A DNA stretch of 56,999 nt from Psychrobacter sp. UBA3962 (GCF_002385225.1 NZ_DGDC01000042.1:1-56999); one strand, 5' to 3'; counted from the first letter of the stretch, positions 44,053 to 52,221 are shown. Program-made: numbers and translations. Notes: generated by a model not told the origin, from the letters alone.

Positions 44053-46426
44053 CGTTCATCTCTCCATTTCCATTTAACGCTTGGTCAGCGAGGTCTACGT
44101 CACTAAACGCATCATCCCCACCCGTGACGTCGGTGGGTTGCGGATTAAACTCTTGTTCCATGCCCTGCATATCTTCCATGCCTTGCATCTGCTCTGGCAT
44201 CTGCTCTGGCATCTGCATATCTTGAGGCATCGGCTGTTCTTCAGGCATTAAAAAACCCTGCTCAGTGGCAGGGTCTTGTGTGTAATCGTCGGTTTCTTGC
44301 CATTCAATAGGCGTATATTGCATCTCAGCCATTGCTTGCTGTAAATCAGCCGTTCTATCAAGGATTATCTGCAATACGCTACCGAATTGCTTAATCTCTT
44401 CTTGGTCTGTACGCCCTGATTCACGTATCTTGGCCACTTCAATATCAGACTCAGCTTTAAGCTGTACTTTAAGCATTTCAAGCTGTCTATCTTTATCTTT
44501 GTCTGCCAGCTCAGCTTGTGCTTGTTGCAAGGCTTGTTGCATTTGCTGCATTTGCTGTTGAATCTGTGCCATTTGCTGCTGTACTTCAGGTGGCAATTCT
44601 TGACCTTCACCTTCTTCCTGCAACTGTGGTGGTAATAGCAGTTTCAAGCGGTCAGCCAGTTTGTCAGCATCAGGGAAGTCAAACGCTCGCATGATTAAAT
44701 CACCAGCAACTTGCATCAACTGCGGATAAGCACGCCCAAGCTCAATTAGCACTTCACGCGCTTCTTCTCTCTGCGTGTTGTAGTCAGCACCGGCAGCAAT
44801 GCGAATGTCATACTTACCGACGGTCACATCGTTATACATGCCATTAATGCCAATTTGCGCGTTCTCAAGCTCTTTTTGGTACTTTTGAGCCGCTGGAGAA
44901 TCAGCAGGCATATTGATGACAAGCGTCTTATACACGGTGTCATCTTGCGTTATACGAAGCACACGAGGCGTATCGTAGTAATGCGGTATCATTGACAAAA
45001 TAACGCGTCCTGCGTGCTCGTATGAGCGTTTAAAGTTGTCCAAGAAGTGAAAGTTCGCTTGGTCACCTTGACGCTGCCTTGCCATGATTGCACGGCCACT
45101 GGTTTCATTACCTTGGTTACCTAGTGACGCATCAAAAATACCTGTGGTGGCTTTGATTTCCTCGCTTGCAGTCATTGCTTCGCGCATCAAATCAGGCGAA
45201 CCCTGATAAGGTGCTGGCATAAAAGGCGGTGCTAACTGATGCCCCATCTCGTTAACTGAGTTGTACGGCAGATAATGCGTATTAGGATTGTTAGATTGCG
45301 CCCAATACTCTTCATAGCCCTCAATTGATTGGCCATCAGCCACCCAAGGTCTGTTACCTGCTTTTTGTAGCTGCTCAAGCTGTGCCGTGCGAGCGTAGTT
45401 GTAGAATATCTGCGGGTCTTTGGCTTCGTTGATTAACGACATCCAATAACGCTTGTTCTCAACCCACTGCTCGTCACCGATAACCAATATAATTGGGATA
45501 TAGTCCGCTTTAATCTCAGTTTGCTCAAGTACAGCGTCACGCGAGCATTTGTACCACATGATGCGCTTTTTCTGAGTCGGTCTTTTATCAACGATAGTGA
45601 CCGGCTCATTAAACTGCATTGACGCGGCAAACGTGATCAAGTCCGCTTTCTCAAGTCCCTCAAGTTCTGCCGCTGCATCGGGGGCCAGCTCAACTGACTT
45701 TAGGTCAGACTCTAAAGCGGTTTCGCCGTTATCAAACAAGTAAAGCGTGTCTTTGTCATACTCAACACGATAATACTCAGCAACAAATACAGTGTCTGAC
45801 GTCTCCCAATCCGTCGAATCATCTTCATCAGCACTTACAGCTTCAAAGCCTGGGAATTGACGCTCAAACTCTGATTTGCTCATCCATTCGCCAGTTAAAG
45901 CTTCTGTGGCATCTGAGCCAACCGGACACTTAATCTCTGGTGACAAGTAAGTAGACTGCGGGTTCTCAATGCGCTTAATACGTATCTCTTGGTCAAAGCT
46001 GACTTCCGATGCGTACTCAGTAGTGATACGCCAAAAACCAAAGCCACCCATGACAGCACGCTCATAAGCCCAGTCTGTTGCTGTATCTGAGCGTGATGAC
46101 TTCAAGATATACTCAAGCATGGCGTCCTGAATCTCAGCTTTGCCAACGTCGTCATTGCCAACTGGGATAGCATTAAGCGTCATCTTGTTAGCACGTAAAG
46201 CGTTAACTTGCTGCTTAACAAATAGCTTAATCTTGTTAATTGAGATGCAAGGACGGCCTTCTTCTTCACGCTGTCTGCGCGCTCTTTCATCCCATTGGGC
46301 TTCTTTGTTGACGCAAAACTCAATGTCCTCTAATGCTTTTTGGTACGTCTCGTACCAGTAGCCCTCAGCACGCTCTTTAAAATCTCGCATTGACTGCAAA
46401 ATTTTATCGTCTTTTTTATTAGTCAT
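44042..46426 (-). CDS. P22-like portal protein
   Basis: A 794-residue portal, slightly longer than P22 gp1 (725). Recognisable blocks are WDERARRQREEEGRPCISIN, VNALRANKMTLNAIPVG, GGFGFWRITTEYAS and SGRAIMARQRQGDQANFHF. The C-terminal third has a long glutamine-rich helix (QQQMAQIQQQMQQMQQALQQ) like the P22 barrel and a Met/Gln/Pro-rich low-complexity stretch before the end. It forms the dodecameric DNA entry/exit ring of the capsid. Confidence 0.9.
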   Translation of the reverse strand: MTNKKDDKILQSMRDFKERAEGYWYETYQKALEDIEFCVNKEAQWDERARRQREEEGRPCISINKIKLFVKQQVNALRANKMTLNAIPVGNDDVGKAEIQDAMLEYILKSSRSDTATDWAYERAVMGGFGFWRITTEYASEVSFDQEIRIKRIENPQSTYLSPEIKCPVGSDATEALTGEWMSKSEFERQFPGFEAVSADEDDSTDWETSDTVFVAEYYRVEYDKDTLYLFDNGETALESDLKSVELAPDAAAELEGLEKADLITFAASMQFNEPVTIVDKRPTQKKRIMWYKCSRDAVLEQTEIKADYIPIILVIGDEQWVENKRYWMSLINEAKDPQIFYNYARTAQLEQLQKAGNRPWVADGQSIEGYEEYWAQSNNPNTHYLPYNSVNEMGHQLAPPFMPAPYQGSPDLMREAMTASEEIKATTGIFDASLGNQGNETSGRAIMARQRQGDQANFHFLDNFKRSYEHAGRVILSMIPHYYDTPRVLRITQDDTVYKTLVINMPADSPAAQKYQKELENAQIGINGMYNDVTVGKYDIRIAAGADYNTQREEAREVLIELGRAYPQLMQVAGDLIMRAFDFPDADKLADRLKLLLPPQLQEEGEGQELPPEVQQQMAQIQQQMQQMQQALQQAQAELADKDKDRQLEMLKVQLKAESDIEVAKIRESGRTDQEEIKQFGSVLQIILDRTADLQQAMAEMQYTPIEWQETDDYTQDPATEQGFLMPEEQPMPQDMQMPEQMPEQMQGMEDMQGMEQEFNPQPTDVTGGDDAFSDVDLADQALNGNGEMNDGI

Positions 46427-46437
46427 TGCTTAATCTC

Positions 46438-47718
46438 TTATGATTGCCAGCCGCCACGTCGTTTTGGTGGTGGTGGTAAATTTGGTTTTCTGTCTGCGTC
46501 GTTTGTTAGCTTGTCTGCCACAATTGCTAGATAACGATAGTTGTCTGCTCCGTGACTGTATTCATCATGCACTGGACGGCTTGGCTCACCTGTGGCCTTG
46601 CTTACGTGCCTACGGTATCGCTTTAAACACTCAACAAGACGCATGACGCCAGGCGACTCTTTGTTGAAGTAAACTCTGGGGAATACTTCGCGCCCACGCC
46701 TAATCCCTGACTCTATATCCATGTTAGGAATAGCAATCACCTTGCGACCTAAAGCAAGCATGACTTCAGCATCAGACTTGCCTGACTGGTGGCGCTTAGC
46801 AAAGCCATCATGCGGCAGCCAATCACTGCCCCAGTTGTAGTTAAGTGGCTTAATATCACTCTCTACATAATCAACCAGGGTGCGTTGGTTATCTTCAATT
46901 GCATGAATAATGCGTATCTCAGATGCTACACGCTGAACAAAGGTTATAAACATTGAGTCATTGAAGCCCAAATCCCAAATAGTGTGAACCTTTAGCATTG
47001 GGTCATACTGCAAGCGAGTTACACGCCCTTTAGCTTCAGCATCTGCAATCTCGTTAAAGTAAATCGCGCCTTCGACGGCTGGCATACACTTACCTTCCCA
47101 AATATGCTCGTATTCAGCAGTTGGCAGGGTTGCCTTAGCGTGCAGTCTTTCATCGTTTAAGACAGCAGGGAACCATGGATTGTCATACCAGTTAACATCA
47201 ATCGTGATTGTGTCGTCACGCTCAGCGTTAGCCATTTGATGAATAGGGTCGCTGTCTAGCTGCGGGTTATAAGTTACCCAAATCTCTGACCCCTCAACCC
47301 TGATTGTCGGCGTTAAAATCTTAAGGGATTTGTCAGTAATTGCCTGACCTTCTTCAATCCAGCAAATATCCACACCTTCAAATGACTTGATGCTATCGGC
47401 CGTCATATCGCTCAGACCGCTAAAGTAAATGCGCGTGCCATTCAGCCCTCGTATCTCGGTCTCAAGTACCTGATAAAAGCTATCCAAGCCCATGCCATTA
47501 ATCTGGTCTTTAAGTAATTGGTGCACTGACTGCTTAATTGACTTCTGTACTTCACGCGTACATAAAATGCGTGTTGGCTTTTGAGTACCAATAAGCAATA
47601 GCTTTTTGGCTACTGACCAAGATTTGCCACTGCCACGGCCACCACGGGCAAATTTATAACGGCATGGCTTATCAAAGGCTTTAAACTTCTTCGGGAATGT
47701 GACTAATACATCATTCAT
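46438..47718 (-). CDS. Terminase large subunit
   Basis: A 426-residue packaging motor and nuclease (PBSX-type TerL). The ATPase has Walker A ARGGRGSGKSWSVAK near residue 28 and Walker B VDICWIEEGQ near residue 135. The RNase H-like nuclease has IWDLGFNDSMF (Asp), IHAIEDNQRT and DEYSHGADNYRY (Asp). Its start overlaps the TerS gene by 8 bases. Confidence 0.94.
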   Translation of the reverse strand: MNDVLVTFPKKFKAFDKPCRYKFARGGRGSGKSWSVAKKLLLIGTQKPTRILCTREVQKSIKQSVHQLLKDQINGMGLDSFYQVLETEIRGLNGTRIYFSGLSDMTADSIKSFEGVDICWIEEGQAITDKSLKILTPTIRVEGSEIWVTYNPQLDSDPIHQMANAERDDTITIDVNWYDNPWFPAVLNDERLHAKATLPTAEYEHIWEGKCMPAVEGAIYFNEIADAEAKGRVTRLQYDPMLKVHTIWDLGFNDSMFITFVQRVASEIRIIHAIEDNQRTLVDYVESDIKPLNYNWGSDWLPHDGFAKRHQSGKSDAEVMLALGRKVIAIPNMDIESGIRRGREVFPRVYFNKESPGVMRLVECLKRYRRHVSKATGEPSRPVHDEYSHGADNYRYLAIVADKLTNDADRKPNLPPPPKRRGGWQS

Positions 47719-48103
47719 ATTTAACCGTTATGTTAGGGAACAGGTCAGCACCATCTTTACCAGTATGTTCAACCTTGTCTTTAAACATCCCTAAATGCTT
47801 ACCCAACTGACTCCAAGCTTGCACACGTGCGCTATGGCTTGAGCCTTCACCTTGCCATTCCGCCTCAGTTAATAGCCCTCTGATCACATCATCTTGTGTT
47901 ACTTGGCAACGCTCTGATAAGTTTGCCAGGCCCGCTTCGATAGCGGCAGCAATGGCAGGATGCTTTTTAAGCTCATTACCCTTTGGCTTTGCTGTCTTTG
48001 CGCTATAACCAGCTCTAATAGCTGCTTGGGTAGCGTTTGTATCAATCAGGTATTCTTCAACAAATCTTGCTTGCTTATCAGTAAGCTTTTTCGACTGTGA
48101 CAT
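47711..48103 (-). CDS. Terminase small subunit
   Basis: A 130-residue protein from ATG 48103 (MSQSKKLTDKQARFVEEYL), with GGAGG five bases upstream. The terminase_2 family HTH is NATQAAIRAGYSAKTAKPKG. It recognises the packaging site and delivers DNA to TerL. The rest (ERCQVTQDDVIRGLLTEAEW) is helical. Confidence 0.92.
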   Translation of the reverse strand: MSQSKKLTDKQARFVEEYLIDTNATQAAIRAGYSAKTAKPKGNELKKHPAIAAAIEAGLANLSERCQVTQDDVIRGLLTEAEWQGEGSSHSARVQAWSQLGKHLGMFKDKVEHTGKDGADLFPNITVKYE

Positions 48104-48126
48104 GCTTACCTCCAAACAGTAGGCGT

Positions 48127-48161
48127 AAAAAAAGCCCTCACATTGCTGTAAGGGCTTTATA
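48127..48161 (-). terminator. Terminator between early-late small gene and terminase
   Basis: On the minus strand AAAGCCCTTACAG...TGAGGGCTTT followed by a long T run, between the 89-residue gene and TerS. Late transcripts would need antitermination to pass it. Confidence 0.85.
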
Positions 48162-48182
48162 AAAATTTATTTGTTAAGTTTA

Positions 48183-48452
48183 TTATTTCTTGAAGTCTTC
48201 CCCGAAGAATGACTTTGCATCTTCTTCTGATAGCTCGCTAACTGACAGAATTACAATTCCATCAGGTTTATAGCCTAGCTCAAATTGCGCTTCGGTTGCA
48301 ATTGAACCTGAAACTGGCAATGTAATACCCTTAAAATTTTTTATTTTATAATGAAAACTTCTAAATTCATTTTCGCCATTTGTTCTAGCCATATATCCAA
48401 CTAGAAAATGGCGATGACTTGGCTGATTGTTCTCAATAGCATGATCTGACAT
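48183..48452 (-). CDS. Hypothetical phage protein (first gene of late transcript)
   Basis: An 89-residue protein from ATG 48452 (MSDHAIENNQPSHRHFLVGY) with GGAG five bases upstream; nine earlier codons are open but unsupported. It contains RSFHYKIKNFKGITLPVSGS and ILSVSELSEEDAKSFFGEDF. I recognise no family. It sits between tR' and the terminase genes. Confidence 0.65.
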   Translation of the reverse strand: MSDHAIENNQPSHRHFLVGYMARTNGENEFRSFHYKIKNFKGITLPVSGSIATEAQFELGYKPDGIVILSVSELSEEDAKSFFGEDFKK

Positions 48453-48521
48453 ATAAACTCCATAATTGAATGCATTCAACTTATTAATGGGGTTTAAGGT
48501 CTTTTTATCAATACTTAATTC

Positions 48522-48553
48522 AAAAAAAGCGACTGATAATTAAATCAATCGCT
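48522..48553 (-). terminator. tR'-like terminator just after the late promoter
   Basis: On the minus strand AGCGATTGAT and ATCAGTCGCT pair (one mismatch) with a TTTTTTT run. It lies about 25-50 bases downstream of the predicted PR' start site, the layout of Q-controlled late promoters. Confidence 0.85.
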
Positions 48554-48582
48554 ATCTCATAACTTCGTGCCAATCTAGCACA

Positions 48583-48611
48583 TTTATACTACTTACTGTC
48601 ACAACTGTCAA
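48583..48611 (-). promoter_or_regulatory. PR'-like late promoter
   Basis: On the minus strand TTGACA (48606-48611), exactly 17 bp, TATAAA (48583-48588). It begins eight bases after the Q-like gene stop codon and precedes a terminator, as in lambdoid late regions. Confidence 0.88.
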
Positions 48612-48618
48612 GTCACTT

Positions 48619-49008
48619 TTAAAGCCTGCTCCTTACATATTTCTCCGCCTCTTCCAATAATCTTGCTGTCACTTGCGGATGCACTCTCTTCTTGTTTTTA
48701 TCATGCCAGGATAGCGATGCCTGAGCTGGATATTCCAATGGAGTGAGATAGTAGCGAGATATTTGTCTTAGGCTCATATTGTTGATATAACGCCTCTTCA
48801 ACACCTCAGCCAAAACCTTGTTGTGCCTTGCTAAATCACACACGATAGCAGACACTCGCATGGCCTCATCATCCGTGATATCTGGTGCGTAAGCGTCGCC
48901 AGTTCTAAAATCGGGATTATGGGCTCTCATGAGGTGATAAAGCGGTGATGAGTAGCTACCCCAATCATGCCTAGACCACTTTCCCCATTCTTCTAAAATA
49001 TCAATCAT
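48619..49008 (-). CDS. Antitermination protein Q-like
   Basis: A 129-residue protein. MIDILEEWGKWSRHDWGSYS and SPLYHLMRAHNPDF resemble the start of lambdoid Q-type antiterminators, and VLKRRYINNMSLRQISRYYL is a helix-turn-helix-like segment. The decisive context is that a consensus promoter and a terminator lie directly after its stop, as for Q in lambda and relatives. It would let RNA polymerase pass the late terminators. The family match is from memory, moderate in strength. Confidence 0.72.
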   Translation of the reverse strand: MIDILEEWGKWSRHDWGSYSSPLYHLMRAHNPDFRTGDAYAPDITDDEAMRVSAIVCDLARHNKVLAEVLKRRYINNMSLRQISRYYLTPLEYPAQASLSWHDKNKKRVHPQVTARLLEEAEKYVRSRL

Positions 49009-49025
49009 AAACCCTCGAAAGTCAA

Positions 49026-49202
49026 TTAAAGTCTATCATCCTTGCTTGCTTGCTCTACTGCCTTTTTTCTGATCAGCTTATTGCGCTCCGCTGTCGGCAC
49101 CCCAATTGAGTTCATTTGCACCGTGTACTCAGTGCCGTTCACATCCACTACTGCTACGATTTGACCGCGTATGTCGCTTAAGATTCTAATTGGATAGTCC
49201 AT
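49026..49202 (-). CDS. 58-residue early phage protein
   Basis: A frame below the 60-codon size from ATG 49202, with GGGAG eight bases upstream. The upstream gene's TAA lies three bases before it. It encodes MDYPIRILSDIRGQIVAVVD, then VNGTEYTVQMNSIGVPTAER and a basic C-terminus (NKLIRKKAVEQASKDD). I recognise no family; the compact beta-then-helix form and tight coupling support a real gene. Confidence 0.65.
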   Translation of the reverse strand: MDYPIRILSDIRGQIVAVVDVNGTEYTVQMNSIGVPTAERNKLIRKKAVEQASKDDRL

Positions 49203-49204
49203 CG

Positions 49205-49552
49205 TTAAATCTCCCTAACTTCAATCCCATGTATCGCAAGCATCATGTGACGCTTCATCTTGTAAACCGTGCTTTCTTTGGTCGCTACCGACTTCACATC
49301 TTCAACAACTCGCTCACCCGTTTCCATGTCTGTATAAGCAAAGTCTGCAAAATAACGTAAATCCGGCTTGGCTCGCTTATCGCTACTAAACTTCACACCT
49401 TTGACTAAGCTAAACTTTGGCTGAACTTCTAGGTCTTTAATCTTCCCTGCTCTCTCAAGCAGTTTTAACTCTTGGTATCGCCTGGCTTCTTTTTGGCTGT
49501 CAAACTTAATGCCGTTTAGCACCTTTGGTTTATTTCTGTACTTCTTCACCAA
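49205..49552 (-). CDS. DUF1064 family protein (PD-(D/E)XK nuclease-like)
   Basis: A 115-residue phage protein. KYRNKPKVLNGIKFDSQKEA, RYQELKLLERAGKIKDLEVQ, YFADFAYTDMETGERVVEDV are diagnostic of DUF1064. The conserved E in KEARRYQEL and the D/E-x-K in VVEDVKSVAT match a PD-(D/E)XK nuclease core. The role is unknown; such genes are common in phage early regions. Confidence 0.85.
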   Translation of the reverse strand: MVKKYRNKPKVLNGIKFDSQKEARRYQELKLLERAGKIKDLEVQPKFSLVKGVKFSSDKRAKPDLRYFADFAYTDMETGERVVEDVKSVATKESTVYKMKRHMMLAIHGIEVREI

Positions 49553-49665
49553 ACCCCCCTTATTTGAGTTCTAACGTGCTTTAAAATTCCTTTGGCTACC
49601 CTTGCTCATATTTTGAGTTTCTGATTAAATTTGAGCTACTCACGCTCTTTTAGTTGCCTATTTGA

Positions 49666-49818
49666 TTAGTTATCCTGCCTAACTTCTCTAATAACCTGCT
49701 CATAAGCCTGGCGCGTTAACTCTTCGCTTGATAAGTCTGAGTAAGTGACTTTTACCTTATTGGCTCCTAGCCATTCGGACTTCTTGACTACCTTGCCGGT
49801 ACCGATGTGTTTTTTCAC
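49666..49818 (-). CDS. 50-residue early phage protein
   Basis: A short frame starting at GTG 49818, whose codon overlaps the methyltransferase stop as GTGA, with GGAG five bases upstream. It encodes MKKHIGTGKVVKKSEWLGAN, then KVKVTYSDLSSEELTRQAYE and a short basic tail. The overlap and ribosome binding site make it credible. I recognise no family. Confidence 0.6.
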   Translation of the reverse strand: MKKHIGTGKVVKKSEWLGANKVKVTYSDLSSEELTRQAYEQVIREVRQDN

Positions 49819-50285
49819 GATGACTCCTTCAGAAAACATATCCAATGCGTATTGGCCCGCTTACCGCTGATATGACCAACAACTGGCTTTTGGTCTGTAA
49901 GTTTTAAAATTTCGCTTACTTTGATTTGTGTCTCGTTCCACTTGAAAATCAAAGTTCCATTGGGCTTCAGCACTCTAAAACATTCAGCAAATCCATCTCG
50001 AATCATGCTTGGCCAATTTTCATCTAGCTTTCCATACTTCTTAGCCATCCATGAATCAGGTCCTGCTTTACGCAAGTGAGGCGGATCAAACACAACCATG
50101 TAAAACGACTCATCATCAAACTTTAAGTTGGTAAAATCCATTATCATGTCTGGCTCAATAACCAGTTCTCGGCCGTCACAAAGAATATGATTTTCTTTTC
50201 GTTTGTCTGTAAATACGGCCCTGTTATCTTGCTTATCAAACCAGAACATTCGGCTGCCACAGCAAGGGTCTAATATCTTTTTCAT
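49815..50285 (-). CDS. Class I SAM-dependent DNA methyltransferase-like protein
   Basis: A 156-residue phage protein. MKKILDPCCGSRMFWFDK is the SAM-binding motif I in the N6-adenine type arrangement, and VVFDPPHLRKAG is motif IV, with DPPH replacing the usual DPPY/F. ECFRVLKPNGTLIFKWNE is the following strand. No target recognition domain is present. The family occurs widely in phages, possibly to protect viral DNA; the changed catalytic motif makes activity uncertain. Confidence 0.8.
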   Translation of the reverse strand: MKKILDPCCGSRMFWFDKQDNRAVFTDKRKENHILCDGRELVIEPDMIMDFTNLKFDDESFYMVVFDPPHLRKAGPDSWMAKKYGKLDENWPSMIRDGFAECFRVLKPNGTLIFKWNETQIKVSEILKLTDQKPVVGHISGKRANTHWICFLKESS

Positions 50286-50980
50286 GCCGTTTCTCTCCGC
50301 TTCCCTAACATTCTTGCTTTTAGTTTTTCCCAGTCTTGAGCTACTGGACTATCATCATTTAGGCGGGCAGGTTTAGGTGCTTCAATACGATGGGTTTTGG
50401 GTATCTCAAAATTAGCCCCATTCTTGTGTTCGATAATCACCTGCTCATAGACCGTGGCAAAGTATTTAATAAATCCGTTACCAGCACTCGCTAATTTGCC
50501 CCACCCGATGCGATTTGCAGTTTCTAGTACAGTTGGGTGTCTCCAGTCTCTTTCGACGTCTCCGCGCATTCCTGCGCATCTACAGGCTGTTTCAAATGCG
50601 GTTTGTGTGTCTAGGTATTCACTTTGCTTGCCAGCTCTCGCTAACTCTAAAAAATCAGCTGGTGCTGTTGGTGGCCATGAAAGACTTAACGACTTACGCT
50701 TAGCTTGGTTGAACTCGTCTTGTGTCATGCCTAGGTCGGTTAATGCGATATACCAGACGGTCAGTGTGTCAACGCCCCAATCCTCATCTTTTATCTTTGA
50801 TCTAAACAACTTTTTCCACCCTGCAAACAAACTGGCTATCTGCTGCTTAGAAAGGCACGTTTGCGAATTCGTCTGGGTACTGCTTTGCAAGGTCTCTGGC
50901 AAGGTTTTCTGCGTAGATGTCTGCGCTTGATTTTTTTGGCTGTTCGTTAGCTGGGTTGTTAGCTGGTTGATTGTTTGCAT
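50282..50980 (-). CDS. Replication protein P-like (helicase loader)
   Basis: A 232-residue protein. The first 45 residues are Gln/Thr/Asn-rich low complexity; the body has SKQQIASLFAGWKKLFRSKI, SWPPTAPADFLELARAGKQ and KYFATVYEQVIIEHKNG, which resemble phage P-type/DnaC-like loaders. It follows the O-like gene in the lambda order O-P. It overlaps O by 134 bases at its start and the methyltransferase by 4 bases at its end. The exact N-terminus is uncertain because of the overlap. Confidence 0.68.
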   Translation of the reverse strand: MQTINQLTTQLTNSQKNQAQTSTQKTLPETLQSSTQTNSQTCLSKQQIASLFAGWKKLFRSKIKDEDWGVDTLTVWYIALTDLGMTQDEFNQAKRKSLSLSWPPTAPADFLELARAGKQSEYLDTQTAFETACRCAGMRGDVERDWRHPTVLETANRIGWGKLASAGNGFIKYFATVYEQVIIEHKNGANFEIPKTHRIEAPKPARLNDDSPVAQDWEKLKARMLGKRRETA

Positions 50981-51782
50981 GATTGTTCCCCGTGCTCTGA
51001 GTCTTATTCTGAATATTGATGTACCAGTCTGATTTAAAACCTTTCCAATCCCGTGTTATCCACTCAGTGATTATCTGATCCAGTGAATGACCGGTTGCTT
51101 GCTTCGCTTTTTCCAGTTGACTGAAAATCACATTCCAAGCTGTTTGGGTATTCGACGTTTTTTTGATTTTTCTGTGACTGAGTAAATCACTCCAAACCTG
51201 ATCTGAAACTTCATCTGGTTTTCGTGGCTTGAAAACCTGCGAATCTTTTTTTTGTTTATTTTTTTTATCTTTATTTATATCTATTTCTTTAATATCTATT
51301 TCTTTATAAGGGTGGCGCTTTTCGCCACTGGTGGCAGTGGCGTTTTCCGCCACTACTTCGGGGCACTTTTCGCCAGTGGTGGCGTTTTCCGCCACTACCT
51401 GACTAGGGGCGTTTTTCGCCAGTAGTTTTTTACTGCCGCGCCAGTGTTCACAGTGATGATTTATTGAATATTGAGTGACTTTGCCCTGCTCTTTTTCAGC
51501 AAGTATTAATCCACTTTCTATCGCTTCATTGACGTATTTATAGACGGTTTTATCTCGGTTAATGCCAAGAACTCGCATAAAGGTTTTGGTGGGTATAGGC
51601 GCTTTTTTGCGCTTACCACCAGTTAATTTGTCGGACATACCCTCTGTATAACGCCAAACCGTCATAACCACCCAAGCGGCATTCCCAGACAACACTGTTC
51701 CAACAATGCTATCTATAATTTCATTTGGTGCTTGGAAGTAGTTAGCCATTCTTAAATCCTGTTTATCTTGTAAATAACTCAT
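50847..51782 (-). CDS. Replication initiator O-like protein
   Basis: A 311-residue protein from ATG 51782, overlapping the upstream stop as TAATG with AGAGGT upstream. Residues 10-95 form a winged-helix domain (YFQAPNEIIDSIVGTVLSGN, KTFMRVLGINRDKTVYKYVN, LILAEKEQGKVTQYSI). A middle low-complexity stretch (NATTGEKCPEVVAENATA, then KEIDIKEIDIN and lysines) is encoded by the origin iterons and AT-rich DNA. The C-terminal domain has WNVIFSQLEKAKQATGHSL, SDWYINIQNK. It should bind the iterons and recruit the P-like loader, as lambda O does. Confidence 0.82.
   Translation of the reverse strand: MSYLQDKQDLRMANYFQAPNEIIDSIVGTVLSGNAAWVVMTVWRYTEGMSDKLTGGKRKKAPIPTKTFMRVLGINRDKTVYKYVNEAIESGLILAEKEQGKVTQYSINHHCEHWRGSKKLLAKNAPSQVVAENATTGEKCPEVVAENATATSGEKRHPYKEIDIKEIDINKDKKNKQKKDSQVFKPRKPDEVSDQVWSDLLSHRKIKKTSNTQTAWNVIFSQLEKAKQATGHSLDQIITEWITRDWKGFKSDWYINIQNKTQSTGNNHANNQPANNPANEQPKKSSADIYAENLARDLAKQYPDEFANVPF
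51240..51425. other. Phage replication origin inside the O gene
   Basis: Five imperfect copies of a 20-bp hyphenated palindrome, GTGGCGTTTTCCGCCACTAC-like, start at 51311, 51336, 51360, 51378 and 51406. Next to them, 51240-51310 is almost pure A/T and contains ATATCTATTTCTTTA twice in tandem (51277-51291, 51292-51306). Iterons beside an AT-rich unwinding region within the initiator gene is the lambda ori layout. Confidence 0.85.
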
Positions 51783-52156
51783 TACGCACCTCTCGACCAT
51801 GCAAATGGCAACTGGTCACACATCCACAGATGCCTGATATTTGCGACATTCACAATGTCACTATTAGGTGGATATATCTCTACTGCCCACTTACCCCCAT
51901 AGCCAATTGAATTTTTAATAGTCATTAATTCGTCCCAAGAAATTGAGTCTTTCCAATCACCTTTGGCGTTACGCTTGGTTCGATTGACGCTAATTCGCGT
52001 TGTCTCAGTTTCATCAAATACTTGAACTAAAAAATCACTATTCAAATAAACTTTTGTTGGCAGTGGGTTAGATTGAGGCCATTCTGATTTAGAGACCTCT
52101 TTAAATTCAACTTGTCTAACAAAGTCTTTATTTACTTGATAATCGTTTTTGCTCAT
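51782..52156 (-). CDS. Conserved phage early protein (DUF7694-like)
   Basis: A 124-residue protein. ISWDELMTIKNSIGYGGKWA and VEIYPPNSDIVNVANIRHLW form a segment that I recall as conserved in phages of this bacterial group (DUF7694-like). The function is unknown. It ends at TAATG, overlapping the O-like start, so the two are translated together. Confidence 0.7.
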   Translation of the reverse strand: MSKNDYQVNKDFVRQVEFKEVSKSEWPQSNPLPTKVYLNSDFLVQVFDETETTRISVNRTKRNAKGDWKDSISWDELMTIKNSIGYGGKWAVEIYPPNSDIVNVANIRHLWMCDQLPFAWSRGA

Positions 52157-52221
52157 GGTTAAATATCCTTGTTAGTTACTTTTTGATGGTTAATTAACAC
52201 GCCTCTGATAATTCGCAGTTA

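Noticed and set aside
43746..44225. 159-codon plus-strand frame opposite scaffold and portal genes
   Set aside because: Leucine/proline-rich antisense shadow of the acidic scaffold codons, without a ribosome binding site or family match.
50454..50930. 158-codon plus-strand frame opposite the P-like gene
   Set aside because: No ribosome binding site and antisense to a better supported gene.
51311..51425. CRISPR array
   Set aside because: The repeats are short palindromes at irregular 18-28 bp intervals inside a coding gene, with no unique spacers and no cas genes; they fit origin iterons.
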